NCBI RefSeq assembly: GCF_000237925.1
Contig: NC_031497.1
Location: 13,066,512 to 13,130,511, forward strand
Direction: 5' to 3'
Source: Schistosoma mansoni
Lineage: Eukaryota; Platyhelminthes; Trematoda; Strigeidida; Schistosomatidae
DNA: 64,000 nt
Part shown: positions 25,401 through 40,400 of the stretch, piece by piece
Layout of the letters: each line of letters starts with the position of its first letter
Position numbering within the stretch: the stretch's first letter is position 1
Translations under genes and position numbers: made by a program
Notes under the pieces: model-generated
What the model was told of the DNA's origin: nothing
Databases searched by the model: none
Seen by the model: the letters and a program-made list of their open reading frames with translations, nothing else

Positions 25401-28400
25401 AGGTGGTCGCCATGTTAGACGATGTCTCTCCTTATGTTTAAAATTAGTGCTTGCTAAAAATAAACGATTGTCTGAGCATAGTTGCAACAGACGATCACCA
25501 TTATCGGTTCGTTGAGCCGGAATACTAAAACACCCACCTAAATGTCTTTCTGTTTGATTTAAGCTGCCTACCTGGGCATTAAAGTCACCCGCTACGACTA
25601 CTATGTCTGAGCGCTTAGCTTTCTGAAGAAGCTCAGAGAGTTTTCTGTAAAAGTCATCTTTCATTTCATCATGGCTGCAGTCAGTGGGAGCGTAGGCAGA
25701 AACGACGAAAAGGCAACGACGTGTGTCCCTATCCTTCCGAGTTCTTACGGAGCCATTTAGCCGGACAGCACACAGGCGACTGTTAACGGGGATCCATTCT
25801 AGTAGTGCCTGTTCTGCCCTTGTACTTAGTGCTATGCCTACACCTGCAAGTCCGCGAGAACTAGCCAACGGGTCGCCAGATACACGGAGGGTGTATTTCG
25901 TCGGCTGTCCATTTTGGCGAGGTGAGGTCAAGTGAATGACCACACTGGGATCCTGTATGCGTGTTTCGGAGACACAGCATACATCAATGGTACGAGATTC
26001 TAGAGTTTTAGCTAAGGAGGCCTGTTGACCGATTTGACTTAAAGTACGTACGTTGAAGGCTCCAATGTGTAGTTTGGAGCGAGGTTTTAGTAGACCTGAA
26101 ACAGCGTTTCGCGCACTAGAATCGTTGGCCATGGTGACACTTGAGGAGGAAACCGAGAGAGGAAGTTTAGTGTTGAAAGTCAAGGTAGAAGGAATAGTAG
26201 GAATTGAAGAAGGAGATTGATTATGAATACAGTGGTCTTGAGTGCTGTTAGAGGTATGAGGGCAGTTATCACTTCCCGGTTGCCCACACGTTCACTTTAC
26301 CCTAATGGACATTTCTGAATCACATTGCTTGTTATCTAATTAACCGTTCCTCATAAAATAAATCTTTTCCGTTTAATAATCGCCTCGTCTTGATTGATCG
26401 AGACTTCGTGGTTTAACGTTTTAGAGTCTTTCAAAAGTTTTTATAGCTTCATCTCTGGTGGTTATCCAACTCAGACACCTAATGATTGTTCAGTATATTC
26501 TGATGATCCCATTCGGTCACCTTACTACTATTTTTATTTATAGCTTTATTCCATAATGGACCGGATTGTTGCAGTCTGTTCCTGACTGTGCCAAAGTGTT
26601 TAAGCTACAGGTTAAAATGGGGTTTCATTCCCAACTCAAGAACAATGTATGACGATTCTTCCTAGTCAATTGATTTGGATTCTAAAATTCATACTTAGTT
26701 CTAATCAGTCATTTCGGAATAATCTGCGTCTCATTTTAAAAGGATATTTCACTTGTACACTTTTTAAATTGGATATTATACTTGTTGTAAAATCTTAGTT
26801 TGTAAAAACTAAATTCCAGTCTATATATAACGGTGTTGTACACGGATTATTCATTACTCTCGACTGAATTTATTTTGTTCGTTTCGATCGATTTTCTTTA
26901 TTATATTCGTTTATTGTTTGCTCCTACAGATATTCAATGATGCTTGTTCGTCGAGGTGAACTTGTTTTTCCATCATACGTAGTCAATCGTAAATCTACAA
27001 TATATCATACAAGTGACGAATTTCAAAAGTTTGTTACATATTAGTCCAAATCAATACGATTACCTGTTGTTTTCTTGTTTTACTCAAAGGTTTCTGGAAT
27101 TGATGGGTTTGGAAATTCGTTTAGAATATTTAATTAGTCAAAAATTATATGATCTTGCTTTACAATTATGTTTGGATAATAAAACTAAGTTAATCGGCGA
27201 AGTTACGAAGTAAGGACAATCTTTTGCTAATTACAGATTTATTCTGTACATGTACAGAAACTAATTATTTATCATTTTCCGCATTTATCAGAAAAGAATT
27301 TTTTCATATTTGGTTGGATATCAAAGCTAAATATACACGTTTTTATGATGGTAGGCTTTACGTTACATCTACTATTTAGTGATTATGTGAACTACCGGTC
27401 TAGTATGATAGGGTTTATACTTTCGTTTAAAAGTAAGGTTTTTGAAGCCATTCCGCCTAAGCCTAACTTTACTGGCATTAGATGATGAGAAAAAGAACAA
27501 ACAAATTCGTAGTCTGTCCATTAATATTGAGTTTTTAAGTATGAGAAGGCGAGACTGATGTTAGTGTTGACTGAGATTTGGGTTCAGTGAGGAGTTTCGA
27601 AGGCTTATTAGTAGATTATGAACTGCTTTGGCGATAACTTAAATTATTCACAGTCGATTTCGAGGTAATATTTGTAGCAAGTATTCGTAGTCTTTGAAAT
27701 TAGTATGATCGCCATCCACAATCAGGACGGTGGCTTTGAGCATGTAATGAAAGCGTAATGTTTAAACACTGACTTTCAGTAATTTGGTCCTAAATTATAA
27801 ACCTCATCATCCTACTTTAATTTCGGTGTCTGGATGGCATCAATAATCCTCTTACATACATTTATTTCTTGTCATCGTGTAACCTAATGTGTACTCGGCC
27901 ATCGAACCACATTGAAAAGTTGGAAATTTCAAGAAGAGGTGTTTAACAAATATCTATTCTTCGGGAATTTCGGTGGTTGCTTGTTGTATGGATCGTAATT
28001 TGTAACTAAAGTGTTTCAAGTGCCGTTTACTAAACAGTAGTGCTATCAAATATCAATCTAAATCTTTTGTCAAATCACAAAGGTTGTAACCTAAAGCGTA
28101 CTCGTGCAATACTAGTACGTTAGTTTACAATTATATTATATTTTGCTGTGTTAAAAAATAAACAAAACGGTTGATATGGATGAAACAAATAGTTGGAGAG
28201 TGATAAAATGTTCAGTACTCATAACGATTTAGTATACTCCCATCAGTCTGATCGATTTCGACTCATATCAGCTGACGACCAGTAACTTCACTAACTAACT
28301 CCAGTTTTAGTTTGTTTACCATTAACTCCTCCTCAACATTTGTAAAACATTCTCCAATTATTTCATTTAGCACAGATTTTCGTCGTCTTTATTGGTCAAT

Positions 28401-31400
28401 ATTTTTTATTCATATTTTTACGTCTAATCTAAAGACATACATTTTTAGCATATGCACGTAAGGTTCCGAAAATCTTTATGATGAAATTCCTGTGTCGTTC
28501 ATATTTTTTTTCCACCTTAAATAATTGACGGTGAAAACTACGCTAAGTGCTACTCTATGGGCCCTTCTGCACAAAGTTTTTTCTATAAATTTTCTTGGAC
28601 AGAATAAACTGTTAGCATTGCTCACTTGTTTTTGGTAACTTTGATTATTTTTTTGGTTGTCTAACTGTACCTCGTTAGTTTTGGCGTTTCAATTTGTGAT
28701 GTTAACTATAATTTGTGAAACCGAAAAGCAGTTATAAAATAGTTCTGTATCGGTTTAAGGTAAGTTTAACACGGAAGTGTGTCCATTCGTAACAATAGAC
28801 TTATTGTTTAAAGCCATCTAAAAAGTAAATATAAACTTTCCAAAGAGATTATGCTCCAGCTTTCATAATTCTAGATCCTCTGCCATTCATATAGACAGTG
28901 ACAAACTTTTTATAAGAGTAGCTTATGCGACCTCGTACTATAGTTTTAATCTGTAGTTCCGACAGATCGCCAAAAGTTAAATTCTTATTTCCTGTTTCTA
29001 TAACACGTTCGATCATAGTTTATTTTCATAATCGTTTCCTATAATTGTGTCATATATTCCATAAAAATTTACCCCTGTTTGGTGAACTGGAAGCTATTTG
29101 ATCAAAATGTGAGTTCCAATTCGACAGATTCTTAGCAAATGTCCATATCCGTTGTGTGTTTATTTCACCTCACCCCTTTTTTCAAATATATTCTTCACTT
29201 TCTAATCACTTGAAAACATTTCATTATGTAATTTTAATAATTCTTAATGAATGTTTTTTAAGTTTCTGACTTCTTATTATTATGAAATATTGATTCAAGG
29301 TTTTATAATTCTAACCACAACGATTATACATGTCATCACCATCAATCTGTGCTTTTTACCTATCATGCATTTGAATACACCGTGTGTTAGAGTGAAGCAT
29401 GATGAGTATCTAACTGAAAGTAATATTGTTCGTTTATATGTGTTGCCCTCATTTACAAAATGGGAATTGTTAATATTTGAAGTGTCAAACCATAAATAGT
29501 ACCACAATAAATAACCATGTAAAGATTTCAGAGAAATGTTGGCTTCAAGCTAACAACAGTCACATCACTGTAATTTAACATTTCAAAGTACATAAATTTC
29601 GGTAGCAAACACTAAGCTTAACCGGTAATCAAACTGTACTGTACAATAGTTTGGTGAGCTTGTTGAAAATCAATTTAATCCATCCTATTTCCTCATGTTT
29701 CTTCTTTATCACTAGTGAACTTATTCCATTGCTGAATAAATCGAATTGAAAAGTAAAATATGTAGTTTAATTACTCAAAATATTTTCTTATTACCCAAAC
29801 AAACCACACTTCTTTTCCCCCAAATCAGCTTTGTTTCTTCATTACACTGTTGAAATTGAAAGAATCGAGTAGTTTTTAAGAAGTCTGTAAAGACATACGA
29901 TTGTGTTTATGGTAGATCTAAATGTAGATAGTTACAGTAGTGATATTTATGCAGCTTAAAATAATCACTTTTTTCATTTTAGTTTGTCATATTCGTTATT
30001 TGTTTGTGTTTGTTTTTAGCCTTTCATTTCGCCGCATTGATCTACCTCAATTTCTACGGCGTTTCACTTCACCATACCGTGCATTTCGTTCATTACTACT
30101 AATGATCGATATATATGAACGTCAGAGAAAGTATAATGAAGCCATTCAACTAATTGAAACATTATTATCTTTAACTTGGTCATTACATAATGACGATCAA
30201 TTTCTAAACTTAAAATTAACTGGTTGTGTTCTAGATCAACTTGGTCCTTGTCGTTTAGGTTATCTGTTAAATCGTTATATCATTAATCAAGGCACGCATG
30301 AGAAACAACCAATTAAAGCATTTAAGTACGTGACTAATTACTTCAAATTATACAATGAATGTCAGTGTCTAAGAGCTGGCCGCCGTTTAATGATTCATGA
30401 ACAGCTGATGAAATTGTTTGACGGAGTGAAAAAAGGAGAAAATAATCACCGTAGTTCACAAAATGGTTATACTACCGCTGCTACTACCACTAACAATGTT
30501 ACTAATAATAAACCATCTAATGCTGATGATAAAAATAATGCTTCTGACCGTAATGGAATAAAAAATACAACCAGCCAAGTGAAACGTAGAAAAATCCAAA
30601 AGCCTGTCAATATTCACGGTAAAGATTATGAGAATAACAATGATAGTACTGAAGGAATTTGTCGTACGAATGAATTTTTTATTGACAGTGAAAAAGAAGA
30701 ATCACTCACGGCGATACCTTCGCTTGTGATTAATATCAAAGAACCCCCTAAAGTAAACATAAGTAACTTAAAATTCTATTCCCTGATATTGTTTGGTATA
30801 TATTTCTTAGTTCATTTATATAAAAATTGATTTCGCAATTAAAATTATTAGATATCGTTTATAATGTTTGGTATTACTTGACAAAAGAATCAGCTAGTTC
30901 GTCAGTCATAAACAACGTAGAACGAGTGAATTCATGAAATAAGAAGTATGTAATAATATTAGGACTCAATATTTAGAGTGAAACAAAGAATGTGTCTAGT
31001 GAATTTTAAATCATATAACTGAGGGTTGTTTAATTCGACTATCGATTCCGTTTTTCCTCATAAGTCTTAGACAGTCATTAACTGATTTGCATTTTTTTTG
31101 TTTATTTTGCCGTAGCCTTCTTTCAGTCTTCTACAATGCTCAGTTGTAAAGTGATTTGTGGATAGATCATATACTAGTACTCGAAAAATACTTAGTTCAA
31201 TCTCCTCAGTCATAGCTCTCAAATGTCCTGGTACAACTGAAAGTGAGGAGAGTCCGCTCTGCCTTTCGAAATGCTCTCACATGGCCACGTGCATGCAACC
31301 ACTGCCAGGAAAGTCCTACTCACTGCCTTCTGGCGGCAGGGGTGTTGTTTACGAAATCGGGAGGACGAAAAGCGAATGTCCGCAGCTTTAACCGGGTTCG

Positions 31401-34400
31401 TGGACACGGAGGGTCTACCTAGGGGAGTTGGACAACCCTGATTCCAAACCATTGGTACACATGGGTTCTAGGATCCTGAAGGAGCGAATGATGCATGAAC
31501 CTATTGTTGGTCACTGACTACCATGGAACTGCATCTCCTTACGTTGCTCCACTGTCTTGTGGACCAGAATTTTAGGTCAAAGGCTCTGGGCGTGGCCCCC
31601 TGAGGAAACCACCTGCTTCGGTCTTGGCACCCGGGCAGTATCCCAGCCCTCACATGAATCGAATGATTTTTGTGGCGCATATCCATTTAGTGCCTCCTTG
31701 TATCAATGTTTATGTGTTTCAACAGATACAAACATCATCTGACTTGTTTTTACGTTGTCCCCTACTCCAGTCGGATTTACTCTTTGTAGTCCGAGGGTAT
31801 CACTGCTATTTCTAGATTCAACTTCTTGCGATACCGTAGATATGGATTACTCGAAACTCTAATTTATTTTCAACAGTTCGTCAGTTAAAGTTTTTCTGTA
31901 TCGAGAATTAATGTCAAACTGACCTGTCAATGATCTTCCCATCTTTTTTGATTATTAGGTATTTTGTATGTCAGGTTGTTACTCAACTGGAAAAAACAGT
32001 TGAACAGCCTAACTTTTTCTCTTCTAATATTGATCTATTAAATAGATTGCATGTTAATGTAGTTTTCGTGAATAAGCATCACTTTTTCACTTCATCTCAA
32101 TACAAACAATCAATCATACACCATCAAGTACCTATTATACTTCTCAATAGCATAGTGTTAGTGTACGAACGGTTAATCAAATAAACAAATCATTTAGAAT
32201 TTTCAATTTTATTTTAACGATTTTCAAACTGTTTTCTACTTTGCATCTCGATTTTTTTTTCAATCACTGTCTTGATGAATAAATATCAATTTATATTGTG
32301 CTAATCATGTCACTATCACTTTTGAATGTTTAACAAAGTAATCATTTCTTAGACCTATCATATTAAAGTAATCATAGTAATAAGGGTGCATTTCACTGCA
32401 CAAATTTCATACATGTTTTTAATGTTAATAGAAATAATTATGTGGTAATTCAAACGCCTAACTTTCAATACCTTAATCCTCTTGAATCCCAATCCTCCTT
32501 CTATTTTGATTGGACTAGCTAATTAGTTTTGTTTTCCTGCCTGTAATAAGCTTGGTTTAAAGTTTAGTACATTGATTTGTGCCTGATTATTGAATGACAA
32601 ATGTTTTCAATGTTAAATTACCATGGTCAAGCAAGTATTTTTTTTTTCTCGAGAATCAAATCGATTTCTATACAGTGATTACTCAATTATTTATTTCAGT
32701 ATATAATCTGTGAGAGACAATTTCATTTTTCAAAATGAAAACCTATGAGTATGATTTAGTAATGGGAGTTGTACAACTATAATAGATTTATATTCATAAT
32801 CAAATACTTTCTTAAGATTTCTCAGTGGAAAATTTTTATCCTTCGATAAAAATTTTTCTGACGTAGAAAGTTATTTAAATATATAGAGTTTAGAGTGTAT
32901 TTCATTCGAGGTAAATAACGATTTTTCAACATTTTACCTGTGTTTTCTTGTCGAGGTTGAAATTACTGCTCCTATCAATGCATCAGCTAAAGAAATTGGT
33001 ACACATCGTCCACATTATGTATGGTTTGAAAATACTTCACCGAACAAACTTCAAGAACACCAATCACCTCAAGAGTCCAATACTTTGTTACTCACAGTTG
33101 AACAATGGACTGTACGCTATTATATGGCTAATAAAAATTTTGAACACGGTAAGTAGAAATGATCCCTTCTTTATCTAATAAAGGATTACATTCCATTCCA
33201 AGTTTCATCTTCCTGTTACTTCCCCTTCATCTCAATCCGTATATATAATATGAGAATTTTATCAATAATCACCACCATATTGATCACGTATTCTCACTTT
33301 GAAATTCAGTCAATTAAAAGATACGAGAACACACTGGTTATTAGCTTAAACGGATCAAATGAGTTATGGTTGGACTTATTCATTTCGTTGAATCGCATAT
33401 ATGGTTTGATAGAGGTAGTGTGTGATTAAATACATATACAGTGTTAATCAATGCAAATCATGATGTTACTAAGTGATATTCCTTCAACTATCTGTATGAC
33501 ATGTTTTATTTTCCAGTTTAAATTGCATATTAACATGTTTTGATAAAAATAGTTATTAAATAATTGCTTTGTACTTCGATCGGAAGCTTTTTACTCATTG
33601 TGTATGGTACAAAAACAATTGTTTATTTTAAGTACCTTTCTAATTTTACAAGTTAATGTTCACATCAAATGTATACAGTTTTGAATGAATAAATAATAAT
33701 TATTTGATATCATGAGATGTTTCATCATATTTATAGATATCTTATGATTAGTTCTATTGATGTTTTAGGTCTTCTAAAGCTGTGATTAAGTAGCTTGAGT
33801 ATTATGGTTTTGGATATAAAAATTTTAACGTGATTTTGTTATTGATTGTCTCTTACATAACCAGTACAATCATATTATACCGGAGCAAATTTAGAATAGA
33901 TTAAACTTTCACAACTATCCTATCAGAAATTATTGTTTATATTTTAGTTATATAGTTGTTACATAATTATAAAACAATTTATTCAACAAAGAGATCCTTT
34001 ACAACGAGTTCATTTTCAAAGCTTTACAATTGTATATGTATGTGAAATAAATTATTGAATAAATCATTGAATAAGTATGTCTGTTAGAATTTAATAATGC
34101 ACTTACTCTCAGATACATATACGATTGTAAACCTTTGGAAATGAACTCATTGAAAAGGATAAATTGTTTTGTAATTATTTAATAACTATACAATTAAAAT
34201 ATAAACAATAATTCCTAATAGGATAGTTGTGGAGTCATAAAAAAATGAATTAGAATATCGAGAGAGAGGAGGAGAAGAGATCTGTCTCCTAACTTTGTCT
34301 TCTAATTGTAAACAGTTAAAAGGAGGTCACGTGCGGAAAGATTTTAGGTTCTAGGTCGTTTAATTCGTGATCATTAAACAGTTGGTCTATGGAAGGTCAT

Positions 34401-37400
34401 TGGTTCCACAGGTAATAGGCAAAATAATGAATAATGGACTATAGAAACCAACTCCGATCACATGAGCTAAAATGAAAGAGGAAATTTTGAAGATAAAACT
34501 CAACATACACTCGACTGTACATAAATGTGAACTTAGAAGATTACTGGTTTTAACCTTTCATTGATTATTCAGTACAAAACCAGTGTATTTATCAAATATG
34601 GCTTTACCAGATCACAATACTTGATCAGTACCTCGTAACTTTGTTGTAATGACATACTTGTAGAATTTTTTAGTCCTAAATACTATTGAACAACTGATAT
34701 TCACATTTGTTTGTTAGTTGCAAATTGATATGACTTTGGTAAGTTTCGTACAATTTTTTATTACAGGATTGATAAACAAAAAACAGTAATGAATTGTCAA
34801 CAGGAACTTGAATAGCTCACGACTTCTAAGTATTTGGATTTCACCTGACTGAAAAAACGGATAATATTGTTGAAAATTATATATATATATATCCTCATGC
34901 GAGACTCGAACCCAGGAATTTCAGTCTCCCGTAAACGGCTGTCCAGTGCTTTCAATGGGGGTCTAACACTGATTGGTTCATGATTTCAATAAAATTCAAC
35001 AATCTCCACAAATCCCCATACTGAAAATTACCATTTCCCTACTAGTTCTAGTCTAGAGAGGTAAGTTTCGGAGTTCAACCATTTCGGGTGTGTGTAAATT
35101 ACCCACCCAAGACAATGGAAGATGGTTGCGCAACATCATGGATTAGTTGAAGCTAAATATTAGCGCCATCAGATCCTGGCTCAATGGTCGAAAGTTTAAG
35201 CTTTCACGTGAGGCCGAAAGTCCCGGGTTCGAGTCCTTTGTGCGGGACCATGTGCGCACACTGCTGACGAGTCCCATACTAGGACGAAACAACCGTCCAG
35301 TGCTTTCAGGTTCTCAATGGCGGTCTTTTATTAATGGGTTCATGATTTCCATAAACTTCAGCGATCTGCATATAACCTATTGTTGTGAATTTAAGACCGT
35401 CACGTAATTGTTGTGGATTTATGTGCGACTTTTTTCCACGTGATTTATTCACCAATCGAAATACGACTTATCCAATCTTAGCACTGTGCCAAACAAATGA
35501 CATTCGACCAGCATGAGCAGCCTAGCGTCCTTATTGGTCCCTTGTCTGCCTAGCCCTTCCAGTTGAGTCCAGAACACCAATAACAGATTCTGCTATGTGA
35601 ATCCTTTATTTCAGACATACTTAGTTTATATACCAGACAAACAGACCGCATTTCACCATAAAATGGAAAATAATATTTGTACAATATCAAACCAAAATGT
35701 GGCTGTGGACATGTGAGACCAATCAATAAACTGAACATAATTTGGGAACAGTAAATCGTATAATAATAGTTTATAGGTCAAAATGAAGCTTATGTTAAGA
35801 ATATACATATACATAATCTAGTTACTGAACAGTTATACAATAAGAATATGTATATATATAGTATTAGTCTATTAATAGATCTCAGAAGTTACCTGTAATT
35901 TAATCTTCACTAGGATATAACAGCTATTCTTAAAAATAGTTTAATTGTTATTGACAAGATACATTCTTGTTAAAGATTTATTTTGCACTTATAACCGGTC
36001 GAATTTCCAATAAACGTTGATTAATTTATCAACTTATCGTATAAAACCCGTTTTTTAAGTTTTATCATTTTAAAATATTAAACATCAAGCGTTATACACT
36101 GATATCTTCATATGATTAGTTTTCGTTTTTTGATCATTCCTATCGTTATTTTCTAAAGGTATACATTGTGAATCACAAATATATCATCTTTTATTCTGCA
36201 TACTTTTTTATGATATTTTATTCGAAATATCACCATCTCCACCGGATGTCTTCTATTCATATCGTCAGTCAGCGCCATTAGATTTATTTACAGATGAATT
36301 TTATCAGTCAAGAAAAGATTTAATCGATGCTAGATTGCAATGGCTCTTGGCTGTTGACCAATCAGATGATGTAAGTAATTACAGTTGATACTCATTTTTA
36401 AATATATTCAATTTTGTCGATGTAAACAAAGACAATCAGCATGAATAAGTGATAAATAAATCTATTCCCACTTTAGCCTAATGCTCAAAATATTTACCCA
36501 TTACTTCTATAGACGATGCTAGTTTTGATCATTATTTGTTTGAAGAAAGATCATTGATTTAATCCTTTGTGTCATACCCTAAAAAACTATACATAATAAC
36601 AAAGACAAAAAACTAATACATAGAAACGTTACCACGAATCGGTTAAGCTAAATTGCATTTCGCGCTATCCTATGCATTTATAATGATCAGAAAACAAAGT
36701 AATTCATCAATGTATTTACGTAAATATTCATTCCGTCTGAGTCACCCAACAAAGATTATATTCTCAGATAATAATTGAAGTACCACTCATAAGCTGAATT
36801 TTAATTAAATTGTGTGATAAAAGAGAATGCAGTTAGTAAGGTGTGAATTATTTCGTTTGTTAATGAGAAATGCTAGAATCAATATTAGTTAAGATGTTTT
36901 CTTAAATTAGATTCAATTCGGGGTACTTGATCAATTATTTCTTTTATGTGTATGGAACTGGTTAAGTAATTTAACGTTTCTCACTTACCAAGTATATTAT
37001 TACCTATTCATTTTTTAGCCTGACTGTATAAGAGCTATTGATACTTATCCAGTTGCCAAAACCAAAGTGTGGTACGGGTTTCGTACTTCCAAATGGATAG
37101 ATTTGAGAGACAATAGGTTTAACGAATATACCGACACACTTCAGCCAACCCGGTATCAGCTATGGAAATCACTGGTTGTTTCCGGGTCATTCAAAACAAA
37201 TTTGCTTTCTTTTAAGCATTCGAGCCATCAGGTTTATGGAACCTCATATATAGTTAAATGATAGTTTTAGTAAGAATTTCTTCCAAAACATGTGTATATG
37301 CACATAAGGACTTTCCTTAACTATATATATAGCCGTTTCCCTTTCATTGAGAAATAAATAGACTTATTGCTTTTCCCTCCTTTGCAAATTATCTAGCATT

Positions 37401-40400
37401 CTAATTCTTTGGCATTTCGTATCCATACGTATTGGGAATTACATAATGGTGAACGTTGCTTGTGGGCTAATTGGGATTTATTAAAAAATTCACAGGAGCT
37501 TATAGTGAGCTAATCTTATTTATTTGTATATTTCATTTGTTTAGTTTTGTTTGTTATATTCTAAATTATTTCTGTTTTGTCTTTATATCATTCAATAAAT
37601 TATGCATTAAGCTAACAATTAAATAGTTGTCCAAAATCTTTAATCCTTTTTTAAATAAACGTTCAATTTTTAGACCGTCTTTCAATATTGTGAGTTTAAA
37701 ATTGTATAACTGCAAAGTATGACTAATTTAAATCATTCGGTCTCAGGTTGGAACAGTGGCAATGTAACTAACTCTTTCCCAAAGATAATCGTGTGGTTGA
37801 AAACTGAGTAGATGATTCTGTATTGTAATACTAAGTTGTACCTTATAGTCAAAATAATTATAACCAAGTGAATTCATCCAATTTATAGAATTGGTTTGGG
37901 GAAAAACAATACGAAACAAAATTTTTGAGATATTGATGTTTTCTCTATGGCTACTGATTTCATAATTCCAAATAAGTGTTTTCCCTTCCACATTTCTGTT
38001 GACACATACAGCTGAGAGACAGTAATGTATTTGATCGTTGTGAGGTATTTCCATATCTATCCAAAGATCGTTGAAATTTAGAGTTTTGCTAAGCACAGAT
38101 AGTAGACAGCTATTGATCATCTTATCTTGGCATAGAGGCTACCAAACAAATAAGCATAGGTTTTTGTTAACTTTTATCATAAAAAAACTTTAAGCCTTTT
38201 TTATCTTTGAAAGCAGTTTATTATACGACCGAAAATTTTCTATTTTTAATTTTTTTAGTGATAATTTATGGAGTAATAACAACTCCATAAATAAGGAATT
38301 ATAGGAATTTTTTCATTTCAGGACATATTTTGGTGCCTTGGACCTTCTGTAGTTCACGATGTTTGTCGTAAATTAGCTACAGACTACAGAAATTGGAGGT
38401 CGGGTCTTCCTGATCTTTTATTATGGAGTCCCACAGAAACGCGAGCTAAGGTACGACATCTTTTTGTTTCACTTAAATTTTCTTGTCACATTTGACGAAA
38501 TTTCCAGTGTTGTCCCTAAGTTTCCGTATAAATTGGTCTGAAACTTCCGTGTTCCGTCCTATTTAGATCATCATACTATTTGTGTGAATTTATACCTACT
38601 AATAACAATAAATGTTATCTTCTAAGTGATTAATGCTAAATGATTTTGCAGTTACGTTGAAGACTTTCATAAGTTTTTACATAGAGTATATAAGATGCAA
38701 AAGACAATCGGATAGGCGAAAATTGCTTTCACTATCACGTAAGGGGTCGGTTAACGGAGCATGACTATTTGTAGATCCCTTGAACAACACAAGTTAAAAT
38801 ATTTTCTATGATTGAAATAATTTACAAGGTTATGAATAAGCTTTCCCAATGATGTGTTAGCAGTGGATAAAATGATCTCAATTCAATACTAATTACAGAC
38901 TATATCTTATAATACAATAGATTGTTTGTCGTTCGTGATCATGATTTATCTTTTAAAAGAATAAAGATAAAATCAATGGAACTTTATGTCAGAGTGGACT
39001 TAGAAGTATAATAAATATTAGATTAAATGATAAATAATATTTATTTTTAATAAGATATAATTAATTGGATGCAGGTGTAGATCTAGCTGATTAGAGCATA
39101 ATAAGTCAAAAGGTACTTCTAATATAGAATCTTCGAACAGAATCGTTCCGGTTAACTTTCCAATTATATACTATGAGCTATTTTTTTTCAAAAGCAAATA
39201 ACTGCCCATCTGTGTAAGTCAATCTAGTTTGGATACTTTTAGCAATCATATATTATTGAAATCTTTCTATTCAGTTTCAAAGTCGTCTGCTATTTCCTCA
39301 CCCTTCAACTATTGATTCTGTAGTAATTGAGTAAGTTTCTTGTTAGGGTTTCAGTTATGAAGATTGTACTTTTATTTAATTTGAATATTTAAATAATTCG
39401 GTTATCGCTGTCATAAATTATTCATTACTATTTATCGTATTTCAAATGTAGATTGTAGAAGTTAAAGGACCCGGCGACCATTTATCCACTCAACAAATAA
39501 TGTGGCTTGATGTACTTGTCCAGGCTGGTGCTGATGTAGAAATTTGCTTAATATCAGGTAAGTTATATTTTGTCTGATATTTGAAACAAAGGCTACCACG
39601 CTATATTACATGTGATTTATTTATAAAATAATCATAAATCTATAGTATGGTGTTTCATAGTTCAACTGTTAAGTTTAAAATGGAATTTCACGTTACCGTG
39701 TCTGATTAATACCCTGAATGGTTTTCAGTTTTGATAAACTTGATGCTATTACAAGTTCACCTTACTCGGTAAACGGAATCAAAGGCAATGACACAGTGAC
39801 ACTATAGGCTATTGTAATCCGTTGTCTCCACTCCTGCTAACTAGATTAAGAAGTATTGATGAGGCTTAGTGAATGTATTCTACAAGCACACAAATCAAGC
39901 TTATTTATACAATGATAGAAACGCCCATAGGAGAGCCACAAAATAGCGTACTAAAAAAATCCATCCATCAATGACAGTCAAAGATTTTCGAGTGGGAAAT
40001 GTAAGCTGTAGGTCAACTGAGCGTCTCTTGGCGCGGGAACATGAAATTCAAATTTTCAGGATAAAATGACAAAATTAGGACCTTTTCCAAGTGAGTGCTG
40101 GGGATCTAACGTCCCCAACAAGTTTATTCTCAAAAACAATTCACTTCATTGACATCCATTTTAAAGCAGGTAAATGCTTACTGAATATCTCATATTTTCC
40201 GCTTTTGTTCTAGCTCACCTCATAGCAATTAAAGACACCATTTGAATATCCATAGTTCTGTAATTCTATTTCTTCACATCAAAACTCCGAAATTCTTGGG
40301 AACAATCCCTTTGATAATGTGGTTGTTTTTTATACGTATTACTTAAAATACAAATGATTGGATACTAATATTTTACGATGGGTGAAATAGTTGTAAATAG

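Noticed and set aside
31930-32184. 84-aa frame in FAN1 intron 9 as an exon
   Set aside because: Exon 9 joins exon 10 in phase without it, and its text does not match FAN1.
35170-35240. tRNA gene
   Set aside because: Box A/B-like sequence is present, but no cloverleaf with a proper acceptor stem could be drawn, and a hammerhead follows at once. It is the head of a SINE.
37067-37261. 64-aa frame in FAN1 intron 11
   Set aside because: No similarity to FAN1; exons 11 and 12 join in phase without it.
39272-39330. Possible extra FAN1 exon (FQSRLLFPHPSTIDSVV) between exons 13 and 14
   Set aside because: It has acceptor and donor signals, but its end phase would put a stop right after exon 14 begins. 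The direct exon 13-14 join is in phase and matches the family.
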